Shown here in pieces: positions 1-39,246 of a stretch of DNA of 64,000 bases. The translations under genes and the position numbers were made by a program. The stretch lies in contig NC_092575.1 of the NCBI RefSeq assembly GCF_037975245.1, positions 2,979,001-3,043,000 of the forward strand. The letters are read 5' to 3'. Within the stretch, counting starts at the first letter, position 1, and each line of letters opens with the position of its first letter. This DNA comes from Apostichopus japonicus. Its lineage: Eukaryota > Echinodermata > Holothuroidea > Aspidochirotida > Stichopodidae. The notes under the pieces are model-generated. The model made no database searches, was not told where the DNA came from, and was given only the letters and a program-made list of their open reading frames with translations.

Positions 1-3000
1 GATGTTTGCCAGATAAATATGGGTTTGATATTTAGGAGAAACTAGATCTCACATCATGAATATTACATTAAAAATAGGTTGTGTTAATGTTGGGAATGTT
101 GAAAAAAAAGGCTTTAAATATTCTTCTCTAGCAGCTGAGAAAAATTATCGTTTTAGAATGTTTTACTGCAATGATATCATCTTGTTAGCTTTTGTTACAC
201 CTAATAAGTGCATCTGGTAACATTTCAGTGGGTGACATCATCATTAGTGTTGCGCCGATATCACCAATATCGGTTTTGGCCGATATCCGATATTATCATC
301 CCAATATCGGTCCGATACCGATACGATACCGATATTTTTTAACAGACAAAATAAAATGGACGCAGTAAATGTGAGCCTTAACATCGTAAAGACTTACAAG
401 TTGCTTACAGTGTTAATGTATGCTTGCAAATATGCATCTTAATTAGGTTACGAACTGTCGATCACAATGTAAAAGTTATAATTTATTGAGTTTATACTCA
501 ATGTACAACTTATTCACTTGACCGTATAGAGGGAAAAAAAAATTGAAAATCAGTAGAGAAATGACCAATTGTGTACGGAAAGTAAGGTGGTACACATTTT
601 CAAATATTACGAAAGATCGAGCAAAACACTTTCGAAAAATTCACGCAAAACTGGCATATCGTACTAATGCAACTAATGTCATATAAACAAGGATCTAGTG
701 CATCCATTTATGAATATACCGTACGACCACATCTGTTGTTAAGCGGGGAGAAAAGAAAGTATTTTCTAGAATTTCCAAAAATACGAAAGAAATAATATCC
801 TACCATAGTTAAGTGTATAACAAATAGCCTAACCACCTCGGCGGTTACAGATCTCACGTAACTAAAAAGTTCCTTGGCAACGTGCCAAAAAATGTTAACA
901 AACACGTGTTACACAGGGGATGAGCTCACAGTGATTGGGAAGGTACCTGGGAAAATTAACAGCACAGGCACCGTGGTAGTTGGGTATAGGGTTAAACACT
1001 GCAGTTGTAAAAATGTACGCATAGTGCACGCTATTCGTTGTTAGGCAGTCTAGAAACAGGGCTTTGCTGAACGTTGTTTGTTTCATAATATCGGACGTTT
1101 TGTAAGTTGCACGTTTTAAAGATTGAAAGACAGATTAAAACTCTATTCATTTTATAACATTATATAGGTACTCTAACTTGTCATTTTAAAATTTAGCAGT
1201 TTCGTGACAATTTGAATAAAAAAAAGTTGTCAGTATTTTATGTTCGCGGGAAATTGAACAAGGTTTTCCAACTTTGCTGAACTGTGCGGTTAAACATCAT
1301 GTTCAAGGTTTTCACGGAGGCCTTTGAGAAAATGAATGGTTAGTACAGTGTATGCTGCACTAATGCTGTGTTTAGGCCAAGGTTCACGAAGGTCATTGGT
1401 TATATTCGCGCGCCGTAGACATGTTTTTAGAGGTTACGGAGGGTCAGGTTTCCATGGATATTAATCGAAATGAATCTGAGTTTAACTGACGCTAAAGAAA
1501 TGGATCGTCTTGGGCAGATTAACAGATCATTGCAAGTATAAAGAAGTAGTTCTGCTGTTAAAAAGAAAAGTTCAATATCGGTTTGCTGTTATCGGCAATT
1601 AGGCAAAATTTTACCGATACCGATATGCTGCCGATATTGCAAATATCGGCCGATACCGATATTGAAAACGATTATCGTAGCAACACTAATCATCATCATA
1701 GCAAATGAGTTGAAACTAATTTGTTTTTGTTCCTCTTTACAATTTTCAAGTCATTTACAATTTTTTTACAATTTTCAAGTCATTTAACATACAGTAGAAC
1801 AATAAAATAAAGAAATATCTTTTGGATTTACTATTTTAAAGAAACTGTGCAAGTTAGATTATATTGACAGCGCAGCGAAATGGGATGAATCTGAAGAACA
1901 CCAAGAACGACGTTAAAGGAAAGTTAACTTGTTGAACAACATGTGCAATAATGACATCACAGACTAGCTACTGAGATCCATATCTTAGAAAACCCCAAAT
2001 TAAGTCAACTTTTAAACAACCCATACTTAGAGTTCGGAACAAGCCATTATCGAGCAAGGGCCTTTTTTCATCTTGGAAGTGTGGAATATTCTAGTCTCTC
2101 CCAAAAGTTTCACCAGCGTAATTTTTCCGCTATTTAAAGCAACCCATACCCATCTGGATGTAAACATTTATTGCGTTTCAAACATGTCAGAAGGGGAAGA
2201 ACTGTAGCCCTCTTGGGTTCACTGGAATTTTTTACACAATATCCATTTACAACACATCAGTCATTCAATCAATTGATTCCAGTCTCTCTTGTAGGTAGAC
2301 TTTATTTGTGAAAACTCGGGACTACCAACAAAAAATGCAAATGAATTCTTTTTTCTCCTTCTGCCTTCTTCCTTTCTGTCAAAGTCTGCAATTTGCAGAA
2401 GTCTTGAGTTTGACTGGAAGCTCCCAAGCGGGAGGGCTTCTGTCATGTTGTCACATAGGCAACCCCGTCCAGTTAGCCACGCTGATGAAGAAAGGTTTCC
2501 ATCGCATTTGAAACAAAATATTCCTGTGCTCTTGTGTTTCAATACAAGGGATGACTCTTGATTGTGAAATGCAACGAAACACTTTTTGTTGGGGGGGGGG
2601 CTGAGTGGGGGGGCTGGGGGGAATAGCCTACAGTTTCTTTTCTTGAGTTTCTAGAAATATAATTTGGGGACTTTATCTTGTACAATTATACAGGAATTAA
2701 TTTTCTTTTCTTTTCTCTTCTTTCCACAAAAGAGAGCTTGTAGTTCTTAATTAATAAAGGTTCTTCAGTTTTGTATAGTAATTTTATTGCAAGCTATATT
2801 CACTTTGTACTTGAAAAAAAAAAAACTTTCCATAGATATTGACAAACTTGATTACTGTAATTCAAATTTTTTATAACTTCACAAGTGATTTTTGTTCTAG
2901 TTTTGTGTTTTTATTGCTGAGCATAATATCAATTTTACTTTTGTTTATAGTCATTATGCTTTGAACTTGAAACAAACTCATACTTTCAGTATCAATAAAT

Positions 3001-3031
3001 GCTCTGTTTTCTCTTTGTCTCTCTGTACTAG
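1..3031. other. 5' flank: intron upstream of first visible GRK exon
   Basis: No exon is recognisable here. The stretch is read as the 3' end of the intron that precedes the kinase-domain exon at 3032, because the first visible exon begins in phase 0 at the point where the RH domain of GRK2/3 proteins gives way to the kinase domain. It holds the hAT-type element at 245-1688, a G-rich run near 2588-2620 and otherwise AT-rich unique-looking sequence. Confidence 0.6.
245..1688. mobile_element. Non-autonomous hAT-type DNA transposon with 8-bp TSD
   Basis: The element begins TAGTGTTGC at 245 and ends with the reverse complement GCAACACTA at 1688. It is flanked on both sides by the identical 8-mer ATCATCAT (237-244 and 1689-1696), the target-site duplication length of the hAT superfamily. 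Behind both termini are arrays of the motif CCGATA/TATCGG in both orientations (about 253-340 and 1577-1675), which look like subterminal transposase-binding repeats. No transposase reading frame is recognisable in its 1.4 kb, so it is probably non-autonomous. TIR and TSD are seen directly; the superfamily is inferred from TSD length and the TAG-type terminus. Confidence 0.8.
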
Positions 3032-29736
<26,705 letters not shown>

Positions 29737-29993
29737 TACACCCGCTTCGTTAAATCCATGATCGCCCAATCCTGGGCGTGAGGGCGCTATTTTTTAATGC
29801 CATTCTCCATTTTCCGCCTGTCTTTACGAACATTTTTCTTTATTTTAACAAACGCATTTTAACATCTCATCATTCATGTATTCAGGTTTAGTTTGTAATC
29901 ATTGATAATATTGGGTAGGTTATCCTCTTTTTGTTATTTTGGATATGTTTTGTTTGGGGGGTGATTAGAAATTATTAAAGTTTTTTGAGGTTT

Positions 29994-29999
29994 AATAAA
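29994..29999 (+). promoter_or_regulatory. Possible polyadenylation signal of GRK
   Basis: AATAAA 258 nt after the stop codon. Other AATAAA hexamers follow in this AT-rich region (e.g. near 30252), so the true 3' end is uncertain. Confidence 0.3.
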
Positions 30000-30917
30000 T
30001 GGTATGAAGTATAAAAGCAAAAAGAAAAAAAAAAGAATATATTTAAATGAAAAGACCATACTTAGTGTTATTGGATGTTTCTGTCAAAACTTTGACCGAT
30101 TTTGTAGAACTTACTAACATCACATGGAATCCTGGTGGAATGAAATAAGTGGGAAGTATTAATGTGCTGACTAAAGAAGCAACAGATATAAAGAATGAGT
30201 TGTTTGGTATTTGGCTCCAAAATGTTACTAAGATATAGATGTCTTTAGAAATAAATAAAGAAAGATTTCCAGTTTTTGCTGCTGACTCTTAATCACTGAT
30301 TTTGTTTTGTGGCTATAAATGTTTGCTTTTTGTATTTACCAAATGAACAAGGAAAAAAGTAAACTGCATAGCTCAAGTTTGGAAGAAATGGGTTGAAAGT
30401 TTGTAGAATATCTTAAAAGAATAAACTATTTTCGGTTATGATATGTTGATTTAAACTAAACCGGTTTATATGTGACATGGATGCAGCTTGTATTGAGAAT
30501 ATATATGGAAAAAGATTCATCAGTATGGAAACTTTTGTTAGCCAAACCATATAGTCATCAAAAATGCATGTCGATGCCAAAAATAGCCATCGTTATATCT
30601 GAGAAGAAATTTAAATCGTTCAAAGATGATAATTACCCATCGTTAATCCCATCCGGCCGACTTTTGCAAAACTGTTCATTTTATCGTACAGAAGTTTCTT
30701 TTCAATGCTGTGCTTTTTCTTTTGTTTTGGAAGGGATGGCTTGGTTTAACATTTTCTTCTGCTTCCCACCAAAGACAAAATAATTTGCTTTTCTTTGTTG
30801 TTATTCATTGATTTATATATTTTTTTGCTGAGGCTAACACCACCATACTATTTACCTTATTTCTTCTACAATCGCATTTTACTGACAGCCATTTCTAGAG
30901 CAACAAAAAACCATGTT

Positions 30918-30922
30918 TCAAT

Positions 30923-30953
<31 letters not shown>

Positions 30954-30975
30954 TCTATCTGTCTATTTATTATCT
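30918..30975. repeat. (TTTA)n microsatellite
   Basis: About nine TTTA units followed by TCTA/TCTG variants. Confidence 0.9.
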
Positions 30976-33900
30976 CACATTTATTTGCATTGAATACTAA
31001 CCTTATCTGAGACTGTACATCTACTACCCACTAAAATCGGCTGAACTGGTCCGATGGTCTTTACACCCCTCCCCCACCCCATTTCTTTCTCTTACTGCCT
31101 TCCTCCCATCCTTGTCCCATGGTTCATGCAAATCAACATCCATACTCACATAACATTTTTTGGCCAAAAAATTTCATTACAAATCGACCCAAGCTTTTCT
31201 GCTTTATATTTCAAATTCTGCAGAGGTAAATTCCTCAGCAACCACTGCCTTCTAGCAAAAATCAGTGGGATGATTGTGGTCACAAGAATATTGGAAACTT
31301 GCCACAAGTCAGTAGAAATGTTGGTATTTAAAGTCAAGTTTGGTGATATGTCAGATTAAGATCAAATTATTTTGGGAACACTTTTCCAAAACAAGTCCGA
31401 TGATCTGGTTAGGCTAATTTTTTTGACGTCTGTACGAGAGGTATTAAGTTGTATGAAATAAGAATTCCTTCTGTGGAGGTTTAATACTATACAGGTGTGA
31501 TTCAGAAGAGAGAAAAAAAAGAAGAATTATATTAAATTAATAATGACATTTCAAATGCAATGTCATGGAAACTTTCTTTCAATATCATGTCTCAGCATAA
31601 AATCGGTGACGTTTTTCAAGAGTTAAAGTATTTAACAAATTAACGATAAGCAATGTATGTTTTTCCTTTTTCTTTTATAAAGCCTTCAGTTTCTAAAAAA
31701 CAAGCTATATAGAAGAACGAAGTTCATTGCATTTCCTTAATGGAATTCTACTTTCCAATGTTTGGATATGGAAGATGTAAATAGCAGATATATTTAGTTT
31801 CAATTTGGTCTCCTATTTACACTTAGAGTTATCCAGGACTCGAGGGGAATGCTCAAATTATTTGCGTATTCTAAGGAATCATATTAAATTTATTTGTGAG
31901 CGGTGCATATCCTCGAGCAATTAGTCCGTTTACAGATGTTACATGGTCTCGTGACAGTTGACTCTTTCTGATAAAGTATGAAATATTGGGCAGGTGAAAG
32001 ATTTGTTCATAGAAAATATTAGACCAATTTGCGCCGACTTTTATCGTAACATGGCTTTATATTATTTGTATATTATTTGGTTGCTCACATTCTCTCGGTC
32101 AATGATTTGGACCAGAGTTTGGACTTTGGACGAAAAACTGTCAGGACTTGATTGTTACCCTGCCTTACACCATACAAGGATATTTATGTATATATATTTA
32201 TATATTAAAAATCCAATAAGCTTTTTAATTTTAATTATTCTGTTTCATTTTTCTTTGCTCTATCGTTATTTAATAATTATTTACTATCAATGCTGTTCAC
32301 GATATTATTCGAGATAAAATAGGGGAAGAGATAATGTAGCAGCTCCATTCAAAGTCACGTTGAATGTAGTCAAATTTTAAACTTGGCTTCTCCCACCTGG
32401 TTTGGTGATATTTGAAAAATATGTCTGTAAATAGAAAGACAAAAAAAATAAAGAAATAAAAAAGACAAAAACAAGGCATTTTGTACTCTTCGGAAGATTC
32501 AAGTTAAAAGTCTGACTTGCGAAACGAATACGTGTCGTCAAAAAGTCCCATCAGTTCATTCTGTTCCCTTCTTTTTTAAATGTATTCGTAGGCTATCCAT
32601 TATATAACAAAACGGATCAATGTCTGGTTCCTTGTTGTTATTGTCCTCGTCATCCTTTAGAATGTGCAATTTTTTATTTTTATTTTAGAAGCAAAAATGG
32701 AACAAAGCATTTATTCTGATGTGGATGTTGTTTTGTTTTCTGTTTTTTTTGCTGACGCTTTTTCAGTATTTGTTAAAGTTCTAATATCTTTACGTTTTTA
32801 AGAGTTATACAGAGCAGGTCTCAACATAAAAACATATAGTATAAATCATGTAGGCCTAGATCTTAATGTGTAACCTTTACGGTAGGATAGATGTCGGCTG
32901 TATACTCAACGACTGATTTTGATTCGACTTTCTTGCTTTTGTATTCCGATTGAATTTTAATTTCTAGAGGCAAAGAATTTCGTCGGCATCTTTCTTCTGC
33001 TTTTTGTCTCTCCCTGCGTTAAAAAAAATTGACGACAAGTTTGACATGTTCGTGGAGGATGATCGTCTCTCCGTACCTATTTTCCTTTGTGTTTTAATAC
33101 TCGCTACGGGGAAATGAAAATTGTGTGTTTAAGGTGTATGTTTCCTGGATTCAAACTTGACAGCATGTTTTGTGTGATGGTGGTCAAAGTGAAGTTATAT
33201 ATAGTGTGAGGAAATTTTTTTTACAATTTTTTCCCTTCTTTTTTTGAAAGGAATATAGAAGAAAATTGTGTGTTAATATCATAACAGTAGTCTCTGAGTC
33301 TTCTATGATGCTTTTAGATGTGTTTGATTGTTTTATATGTGATATAAACAGTGTTTGGCTTCTTCGGTTTATCCATTTCATTTCATTAATCTCATGTATT
33401 GACAGTGGCAAAAGAGAAAGGATTTAGTAGTTGCTTCGTATCCTAACCACATCAGTTGTGTTCAGAGTATGCTAGCCTAAGCTTTACTTCTCTATTCTTG
33501 GCTTCCTAAAGCTATTACTTTCATTTGTCAACCAAAATTTTCCAATCTTAAGATGCTCCATTCTTAATATCAAAGGTTTTCATTGTTGTTCTGTTTCAAA
33601 GTATTGACAATGAAAGAGAATATAGTGGATGGGTTTTTATCCTAACACATTAATTGTATACAGCATACACAAGCCTAAGCTTTAAGATGCAGTGTAGTTC
33701 AAATGAATACATTTGACACATTGTAGTTAGCACATTTATTTAAATGTTTCATTTACAAGCCTTACTCATAGAAAGCCAAGGTAATGCTGAAAAAATCAGG
33801 ATAAATGGCCAATATTTTGTTGTTGTTGTTGAAAAAATTGAAATAGAAATCTCTTAGCAGCTATTATATAGTTAGGATGCCTTATCAAGATCTGTTGAAT

Positions 33901-36630
33901 TGTCCCATTGAGAGCCAATTTTCAGGGCAATTATTAATTTTGTTTTTTGGTTCCCACCGATTTGTATCACATATTGGTAACTGAATTACCTTCTTTCTAC
34001 TTCAACGGAATCATGATATCCTTTGTTTCACATATAAATTAAATTATTCCTCCATTATTTCAATCATTCATGAACACAAGGAAGAGAAAATTTGGTCCCA
34101 GTTTTGGTCGCTAATATCTCTCTTGCTAGGATAAAAGAAAGAAGAGAGTCAGAACCAAAATAATATAACTTGAAATGGGGTTTTGAACAGGTTGATGAAA
34201 TTTTGCTCATTTTCTGTGCTTTAGCCACTCAAAATGGTAGCAAACCGGCATTTCCAACAAATGATATTCCTTTCACACCCAAGAAAACTATATAATTTCA
34301 AAAGGAAAAGAGACAACAAAGTTCAGAATTCCTTCAATATGTGAAGTCATTGACAGTGAAAATATGTCGTTCTTTCTGCCTGTTTGGCAAATCTGTGAAA
34401 CGTTAAGCATAAATTTAGTACATATATATATATATATATGCATGCTGTGTAGAATAATCCTATTTTTCTTTTTACAATGCAGCCTAGAAATGATGTTTTG
34501 GATAATTGAGTTTTAAAGATCTGCAGTACTGCCCCCAAATATGCCAGAAAGTCCGCAAAAGGGTACCCCATGCTCCAATTTCAACCAGCAATTAATATAG
34601 CCACTCTTGAACTCGTTGCACACGCTGCAACGTTGAAATGTCTATTTTTAACGTTCATCAAATGTCTGGGAATAACTTTGAGGACCAGAACCTCTGAATC
34701 TTTACCACTGAAAACTTCTAACAAATTTAGCTTGCTAAAATTTGGGAGCAAGACTGATGACTTTTAGAGATCAGAGTCTTATATAACTGATTAAGAATAG
34801 ATATTCACTGATCCAGAACCCTTTTGAAATCTTTTGCCCTACTTCAAAGAGTGAAATTCCAACAGATTAGGTTTTGTCAACCTGTAGCAGTTTAATTAAT
34901 TTTATTTGTAGATTTAAAGAAAAAAAGAATTTCTGAACCTTGGCTCTGGATTTTTTTTGTTTCGCAAGGAACAGCTAAACCAATAATCAAGACAAGAAAA
35001 AGCAGAAGTTTTATTCTGTTTTGCTTTGCTCTGTTTCATGTTGCATTTTTGATGATGAGGGATTAACTGCCTGTTACTTGATCCCATATAATGTCCCCCC
35101 CCCCTTCGCCTCTTTCCTTTCCCCCCTCCCCTTTAATGCCTTTTTTGTGTCTATTTATTAGTTCACATACTTACAATATTTTCAAAGATAATTACTTGTT
35201 TCCACCTTTTCTTCTCTTTTTTATGTGTTTTTATGACAAGTAAAAGAAAACTAACTTTTGTTACTACAACTAAATTATTGCATTTTTTTAAATTTTAAAT
35301 TGTATGTGTAAAAGATTATGAATTGTTCCTCCCGAAAGGTAATGTTAGAATTATTTCTTGGTATATCAATCTTTTTTCTTTTCTTTTTTCGTATTTTTTT
35401 TTCCATGATTTTTCATGTGAAAGAGAAAAAAATAAATATGTAACAAAATGATATTAATAATATTGATAATACAATAATAGTTGAAATAGTATTGATCTAA
35501 GATAAACAGTGGATTACAAATTAAACAGATGATGATAAATTTGGAAAATGTTGTAAATAATTAGCTAGACATTAATGTACCTTCTAGTAGTTCAAATTGT
35601 CCTGTGTCTATCAATTATTAAACATATAAATCTGTTTGTAAGTCATGGTGAAAGTGAGCGGGGGAAAATGGAAAAGGAGGTTGGAGAAGGGTGGGTGGGG
35701 GGAGGGAGGGGGTGGTTGGGGTGTGAGGAGAGTTAAATGGGGTCAGGGGTGGTGTTAATGGTTTGATGGGCTTATATAGTTTACTACTCTGCTAGCTTAT
35801 ACCTTGAAGAGAGTGTTTGGGACTCTCCTTTGCTCTTTATTTGCTTTTCTTAGGCATTCTAGTGGAATTCAAAACCAAAAAAAAAAATAGTTATTGGAAA
35901 CAAAATTGGTGGCGTGACGTTGATTATAAAATTTAGTGCCAACGTTGGGGATATTTTAGAACTATTTACAAAATATTTCTTAAAAATGTCTGTTTTGGCA
36001 TTTTTGTTAGTTTTTTTGAATTGCCTCTTTGATAATGTACGGTTGTTTGGTGCAAGGTTGTGAAAAAAGGGGGGCATGTATGTGAATATTTAAAAAAAAC
36101 CTTGGCTTTGTTTTATACGTTTAAACAGTGGAAACAATATAATCATACTAGTCTTTAACAAACAAAATTTGCAAAATGTGGTCAAAAAATCTGCACCTAG
36201 TGTTGTAACCGATTTAACCGATCTTCTCCATTCTTTATCTCCTTTCTATCTTTCTTTATTTATTGACGATTCTTTTTTTCTCCTTGATTTTTATTTCATA
36301 TTTCTTTAAGAAATGAACCAATTAACATCTGTTTCTCTTTACCTTCTGTTGGCAAGCAACATACATACATAGTTGTCAACTCGTAGTCATTCTCGCATTG
36401 TCATTTCATTTTTCATTCTCTTTCATAAAATGTACAATCGATCACCCCATCCTCACCTCTCCCTTCTCCCCCATCCGGGTGAATTTTTTTTGTTCCATCC
36501 AGATATCTCGTTTTTTTTTTAATTCATAGCATTCTAGCAAATTTGTACCCACTTCATTCATATCTTTATATTTTTCGACTAAAAGACAAAATGCCGAATA
36601 AGGGTAAAGAATTGTACAGATGCTATAGAA

Positions 36631-36722
36631 AGGGAAGGTTGGTGTGGATTTTACGGAAGGTATGTGTGGTTTTTAAAGGGAAGGTACGTGTGTTTTTAAA
36701 GGGAAGGTATGTGTTTTTTTTC
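36631..36722. repeat. Short G/T-rich tandem repeat
   Basis: Three to four degenerate copies of a roughly 28-bp unit containing AAAGGGAAGGTAYGTGTG and a T run. Confidence 0.7.
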
Positions 36723-38883
36723 TTCGGTCAAGGCACAGCGCTGTTGGCTGGTTGGTGTAGGTAACGTTCCCCTACTCAGTAGCTTCAACCAGCAGGGGGG
36801 ATAGGCAGTATAGGTGTCCCCTTTCCAGCCCACCCCCCTTTCCTCCCAATGCCCCTTCATAGTTCTCCCCAGCTGAGCTAGGTAATCAAAGGTGCAGAAT
36901 GCCATCTCTAGCCAAATTGTTCAATGGGTAGGGAACTTAGTCAAAGATGGATGTCAAGAAAGTGTCTCACATATATTGAACCAGAACATACCTTTTGCAC
37001 GAGTCCAAAGAGGTACAAACCCATGTCACTCGAGTACAATGACTTTCAATAGTAATCTTACTGTACTAAATTAACGGGGAATCATTCATAGGGTATGGCA
37101 TTGAAGAATGATATGCAAAAATGTGGCAAATTGTTTAAATACAAGCGCAAAGATGTGTATAGCAGTGTTTATATTATATAAACAGGAACACAGTATTTTA
37201 CAAGAGAGATAAAGTGCAGAGTTTTCCAAACTGCTGCTTCACAAATTTTGAATACTAAATTTAGTCCCTGTATAAAGAATCGATATATATGTGGCAATTG
37301 AAATCTAGTGCCACCTAGCAGTTCTTGTGCTTACAGCTTACCTGCAGCCAATTCCTTACCCTCCCCTCAGGACCACCCTACCCCCTCCCCCCCCACCACC
37401 ACCTGCACTGCAACTCGATTATAAACAGTCATAATCAGCACCTCCCACTTGACACCTCCCTGTGCAAGTTACCTACCAACTTTTACCTAGCATTTGGATG
37501 TTTAGAATTCAACCCGTTTTATTTTATTTCATAAATTTAGTACTAAGGAAGAATACTAAAAACAAACATAGAGTACTGTTATGTAGTGGGAATTCAAGAT
37601 GTCCCAATATCTCTTTCCATTCAGATGCAAAATGTCAAAATTGGGTGTTGCTTGCATTGTATCAATCTTTCAAATTGTCTTAAAACAAAGAGAAGTAAAA
37701 AAAAGAATAAATAATAGCATCGATATTTAAATGACAGCAGTGAACAAACTATTCTTCGCTTGGAGTGCTTTGTGCTAGTTTTGAATTGATCCTGCTCCAT
37801 CCACCTGTGGTGTCCCTATTCCATGGATCGGTTTCCCCTGCCCATCTATTTGCCAACATACTGAAAGCGAGAACAGGTCGGAGAGGATCACAGGTACGTC
37901 CAACGTAAAAAACGCCATCACAACTACACACAGCTGACCCCATTTGACATGGGATACCTCATCAGACAGATGCTCTCTTCCCTCCCCACCCCCCCCCCCC
38001 CCCCGTGGTGAGCAATGATACTGGACAGGATGAGAATGTAAGGTTCTTCAAGTGGAACAGACACTGGGAGCCCTGCACCATAGCTTTCAGAGTTGTATCT
38101 GGATGATTGCAGTGTGATGAATGGAGAAGAACCAATGAGAGGAAAGTACAGCTCGATTTGGACAGCTTTTAAACTCTTGTTTCCTCTGGGACCTGTTGTA
38201 GATGCCTCATCTCAGGGAAATGTACAGTAAGCCTTGATGTATATAGATCATTGTACACAAAACAATGTACAGGGTTGGAAAACTTGTCATACCGACATTA
38301 AAGAGAATTCTTCCAGTGGGAAAAGAAAAAAATTCAATCGTTGAAGTGATTCCTTAACAGCAGAATTTGTTTTTTTTTTCCAACCCTGTCATTTGATAGC
38401 AGTGAATTTGTTGAACTTGTGTATCTATTCTTAAAAACGATCTTCCGTTGTTCTAATTTCTTTGTGTCCATGACTTTTTTTCTGTCCATGACTTAAATTG
38501 TCCTCTCTTTGGATTTTGTGCTGCTTAGTTAAAAACGATTCGTCTCTTTTACACCACCATGCTGCCGCAGAAAAATATCCCGGGAATAAAAAAAATGCCA
38601 AAAACGAAAATAGAGGGATATTTTCTTTATTTATGGTGAAGCAGAAAGTCAAACTAACTCCCAAGATATTTGCACTGCATTGTGGGTGGAGAGTATATTC
38701 AAGATTGTTAATCATAGATGAAGTTTACCAGCTGTGGGTAGAGAGGGGTGGGGCAGGGGAAGGGTGTGGGACAAGTTTGCCCATTTTAATTACAATAACC
38801 CTACTGACTTCATTCCTAACAATAGTTGCTATGGCTATCTGATTAAAACTCAGAAGATATCAATATTAATGGGGTGACATAAC

Positions 38884-39246
38884 TATGTTCCGACGTCTCT
38901 ATGTTCCAACGTCTCTATGTTCCGACAAAAAAGGAAAAAATCAGAGCAATTTTTTTTTATACAAAAATTTGTTAGTACCAAGAAAACTAGTTTTGTGACC
39001 CCAATATTTTTGTGACCCAATTTTTTGGGGACCAACATTTTTTCGGACCAAATTAAAAAAATTGGAAAAAGAAAAATTGGAGTACAAACAAATTTCAGGT
39101 CACAAGCAATTTTTGGTCACAAGCACTTTTTAGGTCCCAAAAAATTTGGTCCGAAAAATGTTGATCAAAAAAGTTTGGACAAAAAAAAAATTGTTCCGAA
39201 CTATTTCTTTTTGTCGGAACATAGAGACGTCGGAACATAGAGATGT
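38884..39246. mobile_element. Fold-back element with repeated TATGTTCCGACGTCTC termini
   Basis: The left arm carries about three units of CTATGTTCCGACGTCT (38884-38926). The right arm carries two in inverse orientation (39214-39243), including GTCGGAACATAGAGACG. Internal segments also mirror each other: GACCAACATTTTTTCGG on the left and CCGAAAAATGTTGATC on the right. The whole 360 bp could fold into one long hairpin. No clear TSD is seen. Confidence 0.7.

Noticed and set aside
37749-37943. Minus-strand frame containing VFYVGRTCDPLR, faintly like a GIY-YIG endonuclease motif
   Set aside because: Only a dozen residues resemble the motif and the following catalytic residues cannot be found. Too little to call a retroelement relic.
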